Positions 8,762 to 17,845 of a stretch of 64,000 nt of DNA are shown piece after piece. Under the pieces are notes generated by a model that was not told the DNA's origin, made no database searches, and saw only the letters and a program-made list of their open reading frames with translations. The first letter of the stretch is position 1, and each line of letters starts with the position of its first letter. The position numbers and the translations under genes were made by a program. The DNA comes from Lewinellaceae bacterium (GTDB lineage Bacteria > Bacteroidota > Bacteroidia > Chitinophagales > Saprospiraceae), in contig JACJXX010000001.1 of the NCBI GenBank assembly GCA_020636435.1, positions 3,303,001 to 3,367,000 of the forward strand, in the 5' to 3' direction.

Positions 8762-9211
8762 CTACTTTATTAACTTAACAGGAGTAAACACCTCGATCTC
8801 ATGGGTACGGACGACGAGGTCGGTAAACTTCCCTTTAAAGCGGGTGGCCTTCACGATGTGGTTGTCGACCCAATGGTAATTGCCGCCTCGGGGTTTGTTC
8901 ATAATCATGTTGTGGTATTTGAAGCCATTTTTCAGCAGCCACTTTTCGGTAACCTCCCGGTGTTCGTCTGTACGGGAAGTGAAGAAAGTGATGACATGGC
9001 CCTGGTCGTACCATTTGTTGATGATCTTTAAGGCATCGGGATAGGGAAGCACGGCCAGCATGCGCTCGGGTTCTTCGTTGGGAATGTCGTCGCATATCGT
9101 TCCGTCGATATCGATCATGAAGTTTTTCACGCCCTCGGGCAAGAGCGGGCTGGTCTTTTCACCCTTCTTATTGAAAGTAGGTTGTAAATTCGAATTCTCC
9201 TGTACACTCAT
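8762..9211 (-). CDS. Small HAD-superfamily phosphatase (Bacteroidota type)
   Basis: 149-residue HAD-like hydrolase. Motif I is FMIDIDGTIC with the nucleophile and acid Asp34/Asp36. Motif II is FFTSRTDEHREV (Thr/Ser), and VDNH near 110 occupies the motif IV position. The phrase IMNKPRGGNYHWVDNH is characteristic of a Bacteroidota family often mislabelled phosphoheptose isomerase. The true activity is probably a small-molecule phosphatase, unproven. The ATG at 9211 is preferred over an upstream alternative start because homologous sequence begins soon after. The last codons (TPVKLIK) fall in a 20-base stretch resembling the left end of the palindromic element at 28600. Confidence 0.85.
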   Translation of the reverse strand: MSVQENSNLQPTFNKKGEKTSPLLPEGVKNFMIDIDGTICDDIPNEEPERMLAVLPYPDALKIINKWYDQGHVITFFTSRTDEHREVTEKWLLKNGFKYHNMIMNKPRGGNYHWVDNHIVKATRFKGKFTDLVVRTHEIEVFTPVKLIK

Positions 9212-9269
9212 GGACAACTTGATTTTGAAAATACAGAACCACAAAGCTAGGGCAAAAGCCCTGCGCGGG

Positions 9270-9437
9270 CTAGTAGTCTGTCAAGCTCAAATTGACTGGT
9301 AATCTATGGCGTCTTTTGCGGCTGCTCTTCGTTGAAGAACCGCCTTCCGTCCGTACGGATGGGCGGGAACCTTCGCCTCAATCAGCCACAAAATACGCGA
9401 TACTTTACCCGTCATTTAAACGTTGACAGACTACTAG
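9270..9437. mobile_element. MITE-like element with TAGTCTGTCAA ends, CTAG duplication
   Basis: The left end CTAGTAGTCTGTCAA (9270-9284) is a perfect 15-base inverted match to the right end (9423-9437), and similarity continues imperfectly for about 10 more bases. If the CTAG at both ends is the target duplication, the element is 9274-9433, 160 bp. CTAG fits the YTAR target type of IS5-like elements (known for that family; assignment here is inference). Inside are a hairpin around TCCGTACGGA and no ORF. The remaining gap, 9438-9610, shows nothing I can assign. Confidence 0.6.
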
Positions 9438-9610
9438 TCCGCCAGCCATTTAGCCAGGGGTTCCGGCCATATTTAATAATAGGTTTACATTGACATCCCG
9501 GGCCAGGGCAAAGCCTGTCCCTTTAGCTCCGGCAATGAATTCTTCATCGCCGGCCGGAATTTGATGTGATCAGGGTTATGGGAGGTAAGTAGATAGCAGC
9601 AGCCTCGTGC

Positions 9611-10504
9611 TTAAAACTTAATATAGTCTCTGGGATCCACCGGGCTTCCTTTGTGCCAGAGTTCAAAATGCAGGTGCGGCCCGTTGGAAAGCGTGCCTGT
9701 ATTGCCGATAATGGCCACGGCTTCCCCGGCTTTGACAAAACTACCCGCTTTTTTCAGCAGAGCGGAATTGTGTTTGTAGAAAGTTATGGTGTTGTTGTCG
9801 TGTTGTATTCCGATGGTATTGCCGGTCTCCAGGGTCCAGTCGGAAAAGAAAATGTACCCGTCCATAGCGGCCTGTATCGCCGTGTTTTTGGAAGCGAGCA
9901 CATCCACCCCAAAGTGTTTTTTGTCGGGCATAAACCCGGCCGAAATTTCTCCTCTCACCGGCGAATTGAAATACATTTGCTCCAGGGGGACATCCCGCGG
10001 GGAGAAGTTGGCGGTACGGGGGCGCTGTGCGGCCAGCCCCACTTTCTGCAATTCCATTTCCTGCCTGAGTTGCTCTTCTTCATCGGACCGCTCCCCTTCC
10101 CCGAGCGAATCAATGGGGTTGGATTTCAATATTTCCTCAGCGGTTTCCACATCGCCGATCAGCACTTTGCGGATGCTGGAAGAATATGCTTCCTGGGCAG
10201 CCAGTTGTTTTTCCAGCTTGCCGACTTCCCGGTAGAGCTGCTCCACCTCGTCGCGGTTTTCGCCTCCCTCTCCGTATCCCGGCATATACCGCTTCAGGGG
10301 CGTGAAGGCCACGGCGAGCACCACCAACACGGCCAGCGCTACCAGCACCGTACTGATAAAAATGTAGACATTGAGAAGGGTCAGGCGGTAAGAACCTACC
10401 TCTTCGAAGGTTTCGTTGTTCATAACGATGAGGCGGTAAGTATGCCTCATTCGCTTCTTTATCCTTTCCCACCTGCTTTTTGCATTTTCGTTCTCCGCTG
10501 CCAT
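9611..10504 (-). CDS. M23 (LytM-type) membrane-anchored peptidoglycan endopeptidase
   Basis: 297-residue protein with a short cytoplasmic N-terminus, one membrane helix (about LLNVYIFISTVLVALAVLVV), a periplasmic coiled-coil (EQLYREVGKLEKQL) and a C-terminal LytM/M23 domain. Zinc-ligand motifs are visible: KHFGVDVLAS (HxxxD) and GPHLHFELW (HxH). Such proteins cut peptide crosslinks in peptidoglycan or activate amidases in the periplasm. The ATG at 10504 is chosen; the open frame continues 15 codons upstream without family sequence. It diverges from sprE across a 310-bp gap that holds the sprE promoter. Confidence 0.92.
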   Translation of the reverse strand: MAAENENAKSRWERIKKRMRHTYRLIVMNNETFEEVGSYRLTLLNVYIFISTVLVALAVLVVLAVAFTPLKRYMPGYGEGGENRDEVEQLYREVGKLEKQLAAQEAYSSSIRKVLIGDVETAEEILKSNPIDSLGEGERSDEEEQLRQEMELQKVGLAAQRPRTANFSPRDVPLEQMYFNSPVRGEISAGFMPDKKHFGVDVLASKNTAIQAAMDGYIFFSDWTLETGNTIGIQHDNNTITFYKHNSALLKKAGSFVKAGEAVAIIGNTGTLSNGPHLHFELWHKGSPVDPRDYIKF

Positions 10505-10588
10505 AAGGATCAATCCTTTTTGCCGGCTAAGCACGCAACCGGCAAGCATTATTTACGTTAATTGGTTGCTGAAGGTTAAAATACGTGC

Positions 10589-10619
10589 TTTGAAGTCTTT
10601 GAATAATAAAATATTTTTG
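10589..10619 (+). promoter_or_regulatory. Bacteroidota-type promoter for sprE
   Basis: TTTG at 10589-10592, 19-bp spacer, TATTTTTG at 10612-10619, matching the -33 TTTG / -7 TAnnTTTG consensus. The predicted start near 10626 would give a leader of about 190 nt. The rest of the 10505-10814 gap is AT-rich and shows nothing else I can name. Confidence 0.6.
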
Positions 10620-10814
10620 CCTTCAGACGTTAATATAACGATATAGACACACAAATGGGCCTGTCAGGTATACTAAAATGTAACCTGCCGTACAAATAAA
10701 CGCCCCGCAAAGTTATGTCGACAATTCAGAGGTTTGCAAGAAAAATACCATTTTCTTTTTATACCTGTTTTTTAACGCAGGTGTTGCCCAATTAGATAGT
10801 GATTTTAAAAAAAA

Positions 10815-13736
10815 ATGGAATTGAAACGAATAATCAAGGCATCGCTGGCCCTGGCCATACTCTCCATCATTTCGGCCTGCACCACGCAAAAGAGCAGAAG
10901 CGACATGTCGGCGCTCGGAGAGCTCTACCACAATACAACGGCACATTACAACGGTTACTTCAACGCCGAAGAGCTGCTGGCCGCCAGCATCGAATCCCTC
11001 AACCAACAACACCAGGACAATTATACCAAGCTGTTGCCCATGTACGAATATGTGGCGGCGGAAAACCCCCAGTCGGAAGCCCCCGGCCTGGATGAGGCCA
11101 TTAAAAAGGTCACCGTTGTGGTCAACCTGCACCGCTACAGCAAGTGGACAGACGACTGTTACCTGCTGGTTGGGAAGGCTCAGTACCTGAAGCAGGATTA
11201 CGAGGCGGCCGAAGAAACCTTCCGTTACATGGTGTCCGAATACAGCCCGGAGAAGATGAAAGAACGCGAAAAGGTGAGCAAGCAGGACAAGAAAGTCAAG
11301 AAAAAGAAAAAGAAAAAGAAAAGCAGGCGCGGCAAGAAAGGCAAAAAGAAAGGCAAAAGCACCAAGCTCGACAAAGAAAAAGAACGCGCGCTGAAGCAAT
11401 ACAAGAAGGCGGTAAAGAAGGCCAAGAAAAAGGGGGCTAAAGCGCCTCCCCGCCCCGACATCCTCAAGCGAAAGAGCGAGGCGGAAGAACAGGCGGAAGA
11501 GAAAATGGCCGCCGCTGAAGAAAAAAAAGAAGAAGAGGCCAAAGAAGATAAACCGGACAACGACGACGGCTTGCTCAAGCACCGGCCTGCCTACCAGGAG
11601 GGCCTGCTCTGGCTGGCGCGCACCATGATAGAGCGCGACAACTACGACGCCGCAATAGCCTACATGGCCGAGCTGGAAAACGATAGGAATACCTACTCCG
11701 GCATTCGTGGACAGTTGGAAGCCGTGAAGGCTTACTACCACATCCACCGCCAGGATTACGTTCAGGCGCTGCCCGCTTTGGAAAACGCCATCGAGTCTGA
11801 AAAAGATAAAAACCAGCGGGCGCGTTACGCTTTCATCATGGCCCAGATTTTTCAGATGAACGGCAATGCGACGGGCGCTTACGCTTCCTTCCAGCAGGCG
11901 CTGAAGCTGAAGCCCGGATATGAGATGGAGTTCAACTGCAAGCTCAACATGGCCCAGAATGCCTGGGCCAGCGGCAGCGGGTCGGCTTATGAAGCCAGGG
12001 AAAACCTGGCCAAACTGCTGAAAGACCCCAAAAATGCCGATTATAAGGACCAGATTTACTTCGCCCTGGCGCAGATCGCCCTGAAAAACGGAGAACGGGA
12101 CGAGGCCATAACCAACCTGGAACTGTCGTTGTTGCATAGCCGCCAAAATCAGGCTCAGCGCGCCGAGTCTTACCTGACTCTGGCCGACCTCTACTACGAA
12201 GCGGAGGATTATGTGCCGGCCAAGAATTACTACGACAGTACCCTGCAGGTCCTGACGGCTACCGACAGCCGCTACCTCCGGGTGCAAAACCTGAGCAGCA
12301 ACCTGACGGAGATCGCCGCCAATATCCAGGTCATCGAATTGCAGGACAGCCTCCTTCGGATCAGCCGAATGAGCGAGTCGGAAAGAGAGGAACTGGCCAT
12401 GTCTATCAAGAAAGAACAAGACGAACTGCGCCGCCAGCAGATCGCCGCCAAAGCAGGCGCCGCTGCCGGCTTGCCTGCTACGCCCCGCCGCGCCATAGGA
12501 GGCGCCGGCGCCCTGCAACAGGAGAGCAGTTTCTTCGCTTACGACGACCGGGCCCTGAAGCGGGGGCGCCGCGAATTTGAACGCAAATGGGACAACCGCC
12601 CCCTGGAAGACAACTGGCGCCGGTCGAGCCGGCGCGACGCTTCGGCTTTCGAACAGGCCGCAGAGGAGGAATTCGCAAGCCGTTCCTCAGATGTTCTCAC
12701 CGAGGAAGAAGTGAGCAAACTGCTGGGCAACGTGCCGAAAACGGAAGGGGAAATAGCAGCGGCCAACCTAAAGATACAGGAGGCCATGTACAACCTGGGT
12801 TCGCTCTACCGGGAACGCCTGCAGAACCTGCCCAAGGCTATCGAAATGTTCGAAACGCTCGACCGCCGGTACCCCAGCAACAATTACGAGCTCGATTCCT
12901 GGTATCAGCTATATATCATCTACAATGGCATGGGCAACAAACCCCGGGCAGAGGAGTACGCCAACAAAATACTGGAAAAATACCAAAACTCGAAGTACGC
13001 CATGGTGATCAGAAACCCGGCCTACGCCGAGGAACTGGCCCAGGAAAACCGCCTGCTCAACGAGTATTACGACGCCACCTACTCTGCCTTCACCACCGGC
13101 AATTACCGCGTGGCCTACGACAAGAGTGTATCCGCTAAGGAAAAATTTGGCGCCGCCAACCCCTATCAGCCCAAATTTGCCCTGCTGGCCGCCATGAGCA
13201 CCGGCAGCCTGGAAGGGAAAGAGGCCTATGTCAGCGCCTTGCAGGAGGTGATCGCCCGATATCCGGATACCGATGAACAGCGCCGCGCCCGTGAAATCCT
13301 GCGCCTGCTCGGCGAATCTGCCGCCAGCCTGCCCGGCGGCGCCAAAGAGGAGATCGAACAGTTTAAAGTGGAAGACGACGCCCTGCACTACGTCATCGTC
13401 GTATTCAAAAACAACGAAAGCGACCTCAATAAAAACAAGGTTACCGTTTCAGACTATAATGAGAAATACCACAAACTGGACCGCCTGCGCATTTCCAATA
13501 TATACCTCGGAACAGATGCCGATTCGCGCCTGCCTATCCTGGTGCTGCGCCGCTTTAAAGACAAAGCCGAGGCCATGAAGTACTACACTGGGGTGCAGAA
13601 GAATCAGTCCGATTTCATTCCCTCCGCAGAGGGCTATGAGCTATTCCCCGTCACTCAGAATAACTACCGTGAAATCCTGAAGGAAAAATCGGTGGAGAAT
13701 TATCGGGCTTTCTTTCAGTTGAACTACCTGAAGTAG
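10815..13736 (+). CDS. sprE: SprE/PorW-type gliding/T9SS lipoprotein with TPR repeats
   Basis: 973-residue lipoprotein (signal ends IISAC, Cys 22). The segment just after the anchor, YHNTTAHYNGYFNAEE, followed by LPMYEYVAAE and SKWTDDCYLLVGKAQYLKQDYEAAEETF, is the hallmark of SprE (Flavobacterium) / PorW (Porphyromonas), needed for type IX secretion and gliding in those organisms. TPR-like helices recur along the protein (for example EGLLWLARTMIERDNYDAAI, ESYLTLADLYYEAEDYVPA). It acts at the periplasmic/outer membrane side and, by family knowledge, links the T9SS ring to the motor. Odd feature: residues about 152-254 are an extreme Lys/Glu-rich insert, with a run of eight lysines. It is monocistronic here and serves the sorting-domain proteins elsewhere in the window. 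Confidence 0.9.
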   Translation: MELKRIIKASLALAILSIISACTTQKSRSDMSALGELYHNTTAHYNGYFNAEELLAASIESLNQQHQDNYTKLLPMYEYVAAENPQSEAPGLDEAIKKVTVVVNLHRYSKWTDDCYLLVGKAQYLKQDYEAAEETFRYMVSEYSPEKMKEREKVSKQDKKVKKKKKKKKSRRGKKGKKKGKSTKLDKEKERALKQYKKAVKKAKKKGAKAPPRPDILKRKSEAEEQAEEKMAAAEEKKEEEAKEDKPDNDDGLLKHRPAYQEGLLWLARTMIERDNYDAAIAYMAELENDRNTYSGIRGQLEAVKAYYHIHRQDYVQALPALENAIESEKDKNQRARYAFIMAQIFQMNGNATGAYASFQQALKLKPGYEMEFNCKLNMAQNAWASGSGSAYEARENLAKLLKDPKNADYKDQIYFALAQIALKNGERDEAITNLELSLLHSRQNQAQRAESYLTLADLYYEAEDYVPAKNYYDSTLQVLTATDSRYLRVQNLSSNLTEIAANIQVIELQDSLLRISRMSESEREELAMSIKKEQDELRRQQIAAKAGAAAGLPATPRRAIGGAGALQQESSFFAYDDRALKRGRREFERKWDNRPLEDNWRRSSRRDASAFEQAAEEEFASRSSDVLTEEEVSKLLGNVPKTEGEIAAANLKIQEAMYNLGSLYRERLQNLPKAIEMFETLDRRYPSNNYELDSWYQLYIIYNGMGNKPRAEEYANKILEKYQNSKYAMVIRNPAYAEELAQENRLLNEYYDATYSAFTTGNYRVAYDKSVSAKEKFGAANPYQPKFALLAAMSTGSLEGKEAYVSALQEVIARYPDTDEQRRAREILRLLGESAASLPGGAKEEIEQFKVEDDALHYVIVVFKNNESDLNKNKVTVSDYNEKYHKLDRLRISNIYLGTDADSRLPILVLRRFKDKAEAMKYYTGVQKNQSDFIPSAEGYELFPVTQNNYREILKEKSVENYRAFFQLNYLK

Positions 13737-13832
13737 GGGTTCGGGGTTCGGGGTTCGTGAATCGTGGCTCGGAGGCCGGATAAACCGGGTGCAGGACCAG
13801 CAAATCCCGATTCCCGAATAACGAATAACGAG

Positions 13833-14291
13833 TCACACCCTCTTCCTCAGGGCCATCATATAGCCCAGGTGAAGGCCTTCGTGTACGTTGTTGAACTGTA
13901 CAGCCTCGGCGACGGACTTCAGCCGGACGCCATAGCTGGTTTCGTAGACCTTGAATTCCCGGAACAATCCTCTTTCGTAGTCCAGAGCCAACTGCTGAGC
14001 CATCGGCCTGAGCTTCTCTTTGATAAAATCGGCCGTCGCAGGCTCATAGTTGCCTTCCGGGCGGGTTCCTTTTCGAAAACTGCCGATGAAGTTATCCGAA
14101 ACCAGCATTTCCTGCCCGGACAACCCGTAGAGCAGCAGTTGCTGGGTGGCCAGGATGTGCCCGGCATTCCACAGCAGGTTGTTGCTGAACCCCTCAGGAA
14201 TGTGGTTCAGCTGCGATAGCGCCAGGCCATTCAGCAGGTCAAAAAGGTTCTCGCGGGTGGTTTGCAAGATTTGTAATTGGTAAGTCATCAT
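13833..14291 (-). CDS. DinB-family (YfiT-like) putative metal-dependent protein
   Basis: 152 residues, the usual DinB-superfamily size: a four-helix bundle with three metal-binding histidines. Two likely positions are visible: NAGHILATQQL near 45 and NVHEGLHLGYMM near 140. Members act as thiol-dependent S-transferases or are uncharacterised; nothing here decides which. Two ATGs lie in tandem at the start. It converges on sprE; the 96-bp gap contains a short GGGGTTC tandem run and an ACGAATA direct repeat. It diverges from the CFA-like gene 102 bp away. Confidence 0.85.
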   Translation of the reverse strand: MMTYQLQILQTTRENLFDLLNGLALSQLNHIPEGFSNNLLWNAGHILATQQLLLYGLSGQEMLVSDNFIGSFRKGTRPEGNYEPATADFIKEKLRPMAQQLALDYERGLFREFKVYETSYGVRLKSVAEAVQFNNVHEGLHLGYMMALRKRV

Positions 14292-14393
14292 ATTATTTTG
14301 TTTTTAACTGTTCAAAAGTAAAGTAAGGAAATCTTTTTTTGGGGCTGAACTGATTTCAACTTATCAATTATTGGTTCACTATAAACAAACAAA

Positions 14394-15299
14394 ATGGCAA
14401 ACCAAAAAGACCTGAATTTCATCTATTCCACCATAGATGAGATTTTCAGGCTGAGTATGGGCGAAACGGGAGACTTCAGCGGCGCTATGTACAATGGGGA
14501 CTTCTCTATGGCCCTCGAAGAAGCGCAGGAAGCGAAACACCGCTTCATCGTCAAAAACCTCAATATCGGCGAGGGGACCCGGGTGCTCGACCTGGGCTGT
14601 GGATGGGGCCCCTTCCTCAACTATGCCCAAAACAAGGCCGGCGCTGAATGTGTTGGCCTGACCCTGGCGGAAGAACAGGTGAAAGCTTGCCGCAAAAACG
14701 GCTTCGAAGTTTATCTGAAGGACTGCCGGGCCGTCAAACCGGAAGATTTCGGGCGCTTCGATGCCGCTGTGTCCCTGGGCGCTTTTGAACATTTCTGCTC
14801 GATAGATGAGTACCTGGCCGGGAAACAGGAGGAAGTTTACCGCAATTTTTTCAAAACCGTATACGACTTGCTGCCTCCCGGAGGGCGTTTTTTTCTTCAA
14901 ACCATGGTGTTCGGCAAAAATATGCTCGACTATGAAGAGATCGACATCGAAGCGGACAAGAACTCCAACTCTTACATCCTGGCGCTGATGATCAAACAAT
15001 TTCCCGGCTCCTGGTTGCCCTACGGCCCCGAAATGATCACCCGCGCCGCCGCTCCCTTTTTCAACCTGGCCTACAGCAGCAGCGGCCGGCTGGATTATAT
15101 CGAGACCATAGCCCAGTGGAGAAAAAATTTCCGGAAATTCAACCTCCGCAAATATTTTTTATACCTGAGCCTGCTGCCCAATTACTTTACGGACAAAGAA
15201 TTCAGGCACCGCGTTGCCGTCTTTCGCATCAATCCCAATAAAGTGTGCTTTGAACGGGAGGTAATGGACCACTACCGGATGGTTTTCGAAAAAAAATGA
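14394..15299 (+). CDS. Cyclopropane-fatty-acyl-phospholipid synthase-like SAM methyltransferase
   Basis: 301-residue class I methyltransferase. SAM-binding motif I is VLDLGCGWG (64-72). The acidic end of strand 2, the ECVGLTLAEEQ segment, and SLGAFEHFCSIDEY are typical of the CFA synthase/mycolic acid cyclopropanase family, which acts on lipid acyl chains at the membrane. Full CFA synthases are about 380 residues and carry an N-terminal lipid-binding domain; this protein lacks that extension, so the acceptor is uncertain. A small GC hairpin plus T5 follows the stop. Start ATG follows an A-rich leader with no Shine-Dalgarno. Confidence 0.85.
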   Translation: MANQKDLNFIYSTIDEIFRLSMGETGDFSGAMYNGDFSMALEEAQEAKHRFIVKNLNIGEGTRVLDLGCGWGPFLNYAQNKAGAECVGLTLAEEQVKACRKNGFEVYLKDCRAVKPEDFGRFDAAVSLGAFEHFCSIDEYLAGKQEEVYRNFFKTVYDLLPPGGRFFLQTMVFGKNMLDYEEIDIEADKNSNSYILALMIKQFPGSWLPYGPEMITRAAAPFFNLAYSSSGRLDYIETIAQWRKNFRKFNLRKYFLYLSLLPNYFTDKEFRHRVAVFRINPNKVCFEREVMDHYRMVFEKK

Positions 15300-15317
15300 C
15301 CGGAAAGGCCGGTTTTT
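15299..15317 (+). terminator. Short intrinsic terminator after the CFA-like gene
   Basis: ACCGG-AAAGG-CCGGT stem-loop directly after the stop codon, followed by TTTTT. The stem is only five base pairs, so efficiency is uncertain. Confidence 0.45.
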
Positions 15318-15365
15318 CTCCCTGTTTTATTTTCTAATTTCGTGTTCTGAACAAACTCCGACAAT

Positions 15366-16913
15366 ATGCGATATCTTTCTCTGCTCAGGCTTCTAAGTGT
15401 TCTCTTTCTTTTCACTGCCTGCAATGCCACCCGCATTGCGCTGCCGCCCCAAGGAAGCGCGCCCGTTGAATTTACCGTCCTTCAATTCAATGACGTTTAC
15501 GAGATTTCACCCCTGGAGGGAGGCAAGGCCGGCGGCCTGGCGCGGGTGGCTACGGTCAAAAAGGAACTGGTGCGCGAAAACCCCAACACCATTGCGGTAC
15601 TATCGGGCGACTTCCTCAGCCCCTCCGTGATCGGCACGCTGAAGAAAGAAGACGGCGAGCGGATCGCCGGCCAGCAGATGGTGGAGGCGCTCAACGCCAT
15701 GGGCCTGGACTATGCCACCTTCGGCAACCACGAGTTCGACCTCAAAGATGCGGATTTGTTGCAAAAACGCATCAACCAAAGTGCCTTTGAATATACCGTC
15801 TGCAATGTACGGCGCGCCGATGGCGGCAAGCTTTTCCCCTTTGTCCAGGCGGTGAACGGCCAGGAACGGTACATTCCCCGGTACATCATCCGGGAATTCA
15901 GCAACGATAGGGGGCAGCGCGTCCGTGTTGGTTTCATCGGGGTGGTGTTGCCTTTCAACAAGGCCAGCTATGTGGCTTATGAACCCGTCATAACAGCGTT
16001 TCGCGAAACCTATCAGGAGCTGAAGCCCCAGGTCGACCTCGTCCTGGCCCTGACCCACCTGACTGTAGACGAGGATGTCGAACTGGCACGGGAAGTGCCC
16101 GGGGTACTGCTCTTTATGGGCGGCCACGACCACGTGAACATGAGCCGCTACGCCGAGGAAACCATCATCACCAAAGCCGACGCCAACGTAAAGTCGGTGT
16201 ACATTCACCGAATTGCTTACGATCCGGCCAGCGGCTTTGCCAAAGTGCGCTCCAGCCTGAAAAAAATCGACGATACTATACCCGACGACCCGGCCACCCA
16301 GGCGGTGGTGGATAAATGGCAGGGCAGCGCCTACTCCATGATGGAAGACATGGGCTACGACCCCGGCGAGCAGGTCATGCACGCCGGCGAGCCTTTGGAA
16401 TGCACGGAGGCCGCCGTGCGCAGCCGCCCTACCAACTACGGGCAGCTCACCGTAGAGGCCTTCGCCAATGCCTGGCCCGGCGCCGATGTCTATCTGATCA
16501 ACGGCGGCTCCATGCGCATGGACGATGATGTTCAGGGCGTGATCACGCAGTACGACGTGCTGCGCACTTTCCCCTTCGGAGGCCCCATTGTATGGATGGA
16601 GCTGCCCGGCGACGTGCTGGAAACCCTGCTGAAAACCGGGCTGGCCACCAACCGGGGAGAGGGGGGGTATCTCCAGATAAAAAACGCAGCGTCACGGGGC
16701 GGGCAGTGGCTGGTCAATGGAGAGCCCTTAGCTGCCGGGCGCACGTACAAGGTGGTGCTGCCGGAATTCGTCGCCCAGGGCAATGAACAGAACCTCGAAT
16801 TTCTCGGCGGCTTCCAGTACAAAACTCAAAAAACGCTTGAAATAAAAGGCCAGCCGGCACGCAACGACGTGCGCGACCTGGTGATCGCGTACATGAAGTC
16901 GTTGCAGGAATAG
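15366..16913 (+). CDS. 5'-nucleotidase/UshA-family metallophosphoesterase lipoprotein
   Basis: 515 residues: lipoprotein signal (LFLFTAC, Cys 19), N-terminal calcineurin-like metallophosphoesterase, C-terminal 5'-nucleotidase substrate-binding domain. Metal ligand motifs are QFNDVYE, LSGDFLSPS, FGNHEFD, ALTHL and GGHDHVN. The first motif is NDVY instead of the usual NDxHG, so one metal-ligand His is replaced by Tyr. C-terminal signatures are NYGQLTVEAFANAWPGADVY, NGGSMR and GEGGYLQ. It should hydrolyse nucleotides or similar phosphoesters outside the inner membrane. Monocistronic: preceded by a terminator, followed by the MITE-like element at 16934. Confidence 0.92.
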   Translation: MRYLSLLRLLSVLFLFTACNATRIALPPQGSAPVEFTVLQFNDVYEISPLEGGKAGGLARVATVKKELVRENPNTIAVLSGDFLSPSVIGTLKKEDGERIAGQQMVEALNAMGLDYATFGNHEFDLKDADLLQKRINQSAFEYTVCNVRRADGGKLFPFVQAVNGQERYIPRYIIREFSNDRGQRVRVGFIGVVLPFNKASYVAYEPVITAFRETYQELKPQVDLVLALTHLTVDEDVELAREVPGVLLFMGGHDHVNMSRYAEETIITKADANVKSVYIHRIAYDPASGFAKVRSSLKKIDDTIPDDPATQAVVDKWQGSAYSMMEDMGYDPGEQVMHAGEPLECTEAAVRSRPTNYGQLTVEAFANAWPGADVYLINGGSMRMDDDVQGVITQYDVLRTFPFGGPIVWMELPGDVLETLLKTGLATNRGEGGYLQIKNAASRGGQWLVNGEPLAAGRTYKVVLPEFVAQGNEQNLEFLGGFQYKTQKTLEIKGQPARNDVRDLVIAYMKSLQE

Positions 16914-16933
16914 GGCGTTCTGACGTGCGCCCC

Positions 16934-17131
16934 GTGAGCTGACAACTTTTAGTGCCGCAGATAGAAAACTTATTATTGTAACCTGGAGCGCGGACTTCCA
17001 AGTCCGCGAATATGATTGGTTCAGCGGACCAGACGCTTGCGCCATAGCTGGCTACAGCGTCGGAGCAAGGTCCGCGATCCAGTCCGCAAGTATAAGACTT
17101 TAACCCGCGGCACTACGAGTTGTCTGCTCAC
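16934..17131. mobile_element. MITE-like element with 25-bp GTGAGC...GTGCCGC inverted ends
   Basis: The left end GTGAGCTGACAACTTTTAGT(GCCGC) at 16934-16958 pairs with the reverse complement of the right end, GTGAGCAGACAACTCGTAGT(GCCGC), at 17107-17131; only three mismatches in 25. Length 198 bp. Inside is a palindrome GCGGACTTCCAAGTCCGC. No target duplication is evident and there is no ORF. The gap on to 17338 shows only AT-rich leader sequence and no consensus promoter I trust. Confidence 0.6.
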
Positions 17132-17338
17132 TTATCCTGAGCCTTAAAGTAGACCGGGCATAAAAAAATTGCTAACTTGCCGTAGGTGAATGGCACCCTG
17201 GTATTATTTCAATGGCCCTGCTCCACAGAACCGCCCGAAAAAAAGGGTGCCGGCACCATGAACTCCTCTTTTCAGGATGCTGTCTTTGCCTGCTCTTTAT
17301 GCAGGCAAACAAAAGCCTGTAACCCAAAATTCAAACCC

Positions 17339-17845
17339 ATGCCCTTCAAAAACGCTCTTTACCCCGTTTTATCGGCCATCCTTGCCGCCTCTTTTTTGGT
17401 GCAGTGCACTGATGATAAAGGTCTGGCGGATGACAAAAAGCTGAACATCTACAATGTCCAGGTCATTAAAAATGTAGACACGCTCCTGCTGCGGGGCATG
17501 GAGGACCCTCCCACCTGCGACACGGCTACCTGCTACCGGATCATTGACGGCGAAGGCCGGGACACGCTGGCCTGCCTGATGAAAAACTGCGGTGATTCAA
17601 AAGAAACCATAACCAGCCTGGCTAGTGTCATCACGTTGATGGATGGCGACACGATAAATCCCCCGCTTTCCAAGCTCCCGAATCCCATTGACAAAGGCGA
17701 CATAGAAGTGGCATATTTTATCCTGCCGGGATCTTTTGCACCCAGCACTATTGATACGTTAAGGCTCACTGTAGCCTGGAGAGACGAAGGTGGGCAGGAA
17801 GACAGCTATACCATTTCGCTTACTCAATCCTGTCCTGAGCCATAA
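17339..17845 (+). CDS. Small putative lipoprotein, coupled to the CHAT gene
   Basis: 168 residues with a lipoprotein signal (AASFLVQC, Cys about 21). The mature part has a Cys-containing segment, PPTCDTATCYRI and ACLMKNCGD, and ends TISLTQSCPEP. I do not recognise a domain; the strand-rich pattern suggests a small beta-sandwich. The ATG at 17339 is preferred because it begins a clean signal peptide; the open frame extends 51 codons further up. The stop TAA overlaps the ATG of the TPR-CHAT gene by one base (TAATG), so the two are translationally coupled and probably work together. Function unknown. Confidence 0.7.
   Translation: MPFKNALYPVLSAILAASFLVQCTDDKGLADDKKLNIYNVQVIKNVDTLLLRGMEDPPTCDTATCYRIIDGEGRDTLACLMKNCGDSKETITSLASVITLMDGDTINPPLSKLPNPIDKGDIEVAYFILPGSFAPSTIDTLRLTVAWRDEGGQEDSYTISLTQSCPEP

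Noticed and set aside
8759..8777. Twenty-base match between the HAD gene 3' end and the left end of the element at 28600
   Set aside because: One match of this length with a mismatch is near the chance level for 64 kb, so it is kept only as a hint.
10713..12518. A 601-residue minus-strand open frame inside sprE
   Set aside because: Phe/Leu-rich low-complexity sequence produced by the Lys/Glu-rich coding strand; sprE is clear on the plus strand.
13740..13830. GGGGTTC and ACGAATA short repeats between sprE and the DinB gene
   Set aside because: Short simple repeats without inverted structure or coding potential; nothing to support a function.
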